Made by a program: the position numbers and the translations under genes. Below, in pieces: positions 16,522-18,218 of a DNA stretch of 18,218 nucleotides. The notes beneath the pieces were generated by a model. The model searched no databases, had not been told where the DNA came from, and was given only the letters and a program-made list of their open reading frames with translations. Source of the DNA: JAVHLK01 sp043806215 (GTDB lineage Bacteria > Desulfobacterota > Desulfomonilia > Desulfomonilales > Desulfomonilaceae); NCBI GenBank assembly GCA_043806215.1, contig JAZDHD010000233.1, forward strand, positions 1 through 18,218, given 5' to 3'. Position 1 is the stretch's first letter, and the number at the start of each line of letters is the position of its first letter.

Positions 16522-17327
16522 GGCTCGTTTCGCTGTTCGTCGCCATTAAGAAAACCGTGGCCGGTTCTATCGAGTATCTCCCCGAAGCGTTCTCCGGTAG
16601 TGCAATGGGTCCTGAAATGATTCACACACGCGTCGACAATCAACAGAGCCCGGTCCCTCGGATAGATGCCGTCGAGTTCCCGTGCCAACCGGGGATGACG
16701 GCCGAGTTTGCCGCCCAGCATAATCCGGAATCCCCCGCTCCGCTCAACCAGGCTCCCTGTGGGACACGCTCTTATGCACTGTCCGCAAGCGACACATTTG
16801 TTCATGTCCAGTACCGGCGATTGAGCGGCTTCGGACAATTGCACCGCGCCTTCCAGGCACGCCTCGACGCAGGCTGCGCAACCACTGCACTCTTTGGACG
16901 AGATCTGCGGCACACTCGCCCCGATAAGCCCCAGATCTGCGATTTGCGGCCGGGAGCAGGCATTGGGACAATCGGATACGGACACCCGGAACTCGTGGTG
17001 GAACTTCAAAGGCCCATGAACGCGCAGTTTGAGTAAGTCCTTCAAATGGTGCGAGGCAAGCATCTTTTCCAGATCCTCCGACAGACCCGGCACCACGTGA
17101 GCACGATTGGGACACCCTTCCGGTCCGAAGCACTGTTCCACCCGGTGTCCTTTGACCTCGCTCTCCATGTTGTCGAGGAACCGCCTGCGGCACGACCGTA
17201 CGTGCTCTATTGTCGCCACGGGAGAATCGGCGTTGCAGGCTTCCTCCTCAACCCGTTTCCTGACCCGTCCCCTGACAAAGAAGGGCACTTTCGAGACCGC
17301 CTCTTCAGCTTCCTTTGACCATTTCAC
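16518..17327 (-). CDS. Small siroheme/[4Fe-4S] sulfite (nitrite) reductase-like protein with ferredoxin domain
   Basis: This gene encodes 269 residues from a GTG at 17327, preceded by GGAGGG. Residues 1-55 (MKWSKEAEEAVSKVPFFVRG ... VEEEA) match the PCP_red domain, a helical element first named in protochlorophyllide reductase. The core has the siroheme-[4Fe-4S] ligand pattern of sulfite/nitrite reductases, C66-x5-C72 (CFGPEGC) and C120-x3-C124 (CPNAC), followed by IADLGLIG. A two-cluster ferredoxin insert comes next: C147-x2-C150-x2-C153-x3-C157 and C178-x2-C181-x2-C184-x3-C188. The architecture resembles the small assimilatory-type sulfite reductases of sulfate reducers and methanogens and AsrC. 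The expected reaction is six-electron reduction of sulfite to sulfide, or of nitrite to ammonia, with electrons entering through the ferredoxin clusters in the cytoplasm. Substrate unproven. It is divergent from a CRP/FNR regulator. Confidence 0.92.
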   Translation of the reverse strand: MKWSKEAEEAVSKVPFFVRGRVRKRVEEEACNADSPVATIEHVRSCRRRFLDNMESEVKGHRVEQCFGPEGCPNRAHVVPGLSEDLEKMLASHHLKDLLKLRVHGPLKFHHEFRVSVSDCPNACSRPQIADLGLIGASVPQISSKECSGCAACVEACLEGAVQLSEAAQSPVLDMNKCVACGQCIRACPTGSLVERSGGFRIMLGGKLGRHPRLARELDGIYPRDRALLIVDACVNHFRTHCTTGERFGEILDRTGHGFLNGDEQRNEP

Positions 17328-17437
17328 AGCGTTCCCTCCGTAACGTATTGGGAAGCGTATCGGTCGACACGCTTGACCTTTTCTCCGTTTGCACTATTGT
17401 GGCTCCATACCGCTGTGTTCACCATCTTGTCGGTTAT

Positions 17438-17479
17438 AGAATAGTGACGGCCCAATCGGATGGGTATGACCTAAGTCAA
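17438..17479 (-). promoter_or_regulatory. Predicted class II CRP/FNR-type operator-promoter of the siroheme-protein gene
   Basis: The palindrome TGAC-CTAA-GTCA (17467-17478), read on the minus strand as TTGAC-TTAG-GTCAT, is an FNR/DNR-like half-site pair. Downstream toward the siroheme gene, 22 bp separate the 14-bp site from TATTCT (17443-17438), which places the site centre at -41.5 if transcription starts near 17431. No comparable -10 lies 22 bp away in the other direction. The adjacent CRP/FNR-family protein is the natural candidate to bind it. Confidence 0.6.
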
Positions 17480-17579
17480 GAGCTTTCGCAATTCTCATGG
17501 AAAGCGGCATTCAGCGGCAGTCCACGGAGATCGCCATGCAACCTTGGGCACCGGGAGCAGCGTAAGAGGAAATCAGACC

Positions 17580-18218
17580 ATGACAATCGGCCAACAAACG
17601 GCAAAGATACCGCTCTTCGAAGGTCTGTCCCCCGACCAACACCGGGATTTGGGTTCAATAGCCGTTGAAAAGCACTTTCCCCGCGGGAGCACCATCTTCG
17701 TTGAGGGCGCCCCCGGCACCGGATTTTACGTGGCGGTCTCCGGAAGGGTGAAGATATTCAAGCTGTCGCCGGATGGAAAGGAACAGATTCTCCACATATT
17801 CGGACCGGGCGAACCCTTCGGCGAGGTTCCCGTGTTCGAGGGACGGAACTTCCCGGCCCACGCGACGGCGTTGGAACCGAGTGTTTGCCTCTACTTCCCG
17901 AGATCCGCCTTCATCGATCTTATCAAGCGCAACCCTTCTCTGGCATTGGCCATGCTGGGAATGCTGTCACGACGCCTCCGCGCGTTCACCGTACTCGTGG
18001 ACAACCTCTCTCTGAAGGAAGTTCCCGGAAGGCTGGCAGGTCACCTGCTCTACCTCAGCGAGGCCAATGGCGGAACTGACAGCCTGGAATTGGATATTTC
18101 CAAAGGGCAGCTTGCCGCTCTTTTGGGCACTATTCCGGAGACGCTGTCCCGGATCCTCGGTCGAATGATCAAACAAGGACTCATCGAGTCGGTGGGGCCT
18201 CAGGTGAGGCTTCTGGAT
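17580..18218 (+). CDS. CRP/FNR-family transcriptional regulator (C-terminus cut by window end)
   Basis: At least 213 residues from an ATG with AGAGGAAA upstream; the frame is still open at the window end, close to the usual family length. The N-terminal cyclic-nucleotide-type beta-barrel is at about 10-125 (FPRGSTIFVEGAPGTGFYVA, GRVKIFKLSPDGKEQILHIF, GEPFGEVPVFEG), then a dimer helix, and a winged helix-turn-helix with recognition segment GTIPETLSRIL. There are no N-terminal FNR-type cysteines and the cAMP-contact pattern is not preserved, so it is unlikely to be a true FNR or CRP. Its position beside a siroheme reductase and an FNR-like palindrome recalls HcpR/DNR-type regulators of nitrosative and sulfur metabolism in anaerobes. 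That subfamily placement is inference. Confidence 0.9.
   Translation, partial: MTIGQQTAKIPLFEGLSPDQHRDLGSIAVEKHFPRGSTIFVEGAPGTGFYVAVSGRVKIFKLSPDGKEQILHIFGPGEPFGEVPVFEGRNFPAHATALEPSVCLYFPRSAFIDLIKRNPSLALAMLGMLSRRLRAFTVLVDNLSLKEVPGRLAGHLLYLSEANGGTDSLELDISKGQLAALLGTIPETLSRILGRMIKQGLIESVGPQVRLLD

Overview
The window looks like a piece of a Desulfobacterota (delta-proteobacterial) chromosome with fairly high GC. Pointers are a small siroheme [4Fe-4S] sulfite-reductase-like protein beside a CRP/FNR-family regulator, many sensor/c-di-GMP proteins, a small tandem Cys-rich protein next to a chemoreceptor, and spacers crowded with GC-rich palindromes. The exact lineage cannot be fixed from sequence reading alone. 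Coding density is low: several spacers of 400-720 bp hold repeats, structured DNA or decayed transposase pieces.

Region 1 (1-4810) is signalling. A tandem HD-GYP-type phosphohydrolase (minus strand, running off the left edge) is divergent from a three-PAS GGDEF diguanylate cyclase. After a 128-bp tandem repeat comes a single-domain-type response regulator on the minus strand. Synthesis and breakdown of c-di-GMP therefore lie back to back.

Region 2 (4811-9201) starts with a promoter-like sequence and a hairpin-rich leader of about 460 nt in front of a FecB/BtuF-type periplasmic metal-chelate/corrinoid binding protein. Two SAM-dependent methyltransferases follow on the same strand. They are separated by a REPIN-like double hairpin and by a cluster of short perfect palindromes. 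No permease or ATPase gene is present.

Region 3 (9371-12235) is a scar. A hybrid GAF/histidine kinase/receiver gene has lost its 5' end at the breakpoint of a 5'-truncated IS3-type transposase, which also carries an in-frame amber codon. About 720 bp without a convincing gene follows.

Region 4 (12236-15625) is a probable co-directional chemosensory unit: a small protein with two copies of a Cys/FW/LLPxG module, a methyl-accepting chemotaxis protein, and a branched-chain-amino-acid-type (Peripla_BP_6) binding protein. It ends near a 12-bp perfect inverted repeat and a decayed IS1634-like transposase fragment.

Region 5 (16186-18218) holds a tRNA-His/tRNA-Arg operon with its own promoter and a strong intrinsic terminator. 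Next are the siroheme/ferredoxin protein (minus) and a divergent, right-truncated CRP/FNR-family regulator. Between these two is a TGAC-N4-GTCA palindrome placed exactly 22 bp from a -10-like hexamer directed at the siroheme gene, the geometry of a class II CRP/FNR-activated promoter.
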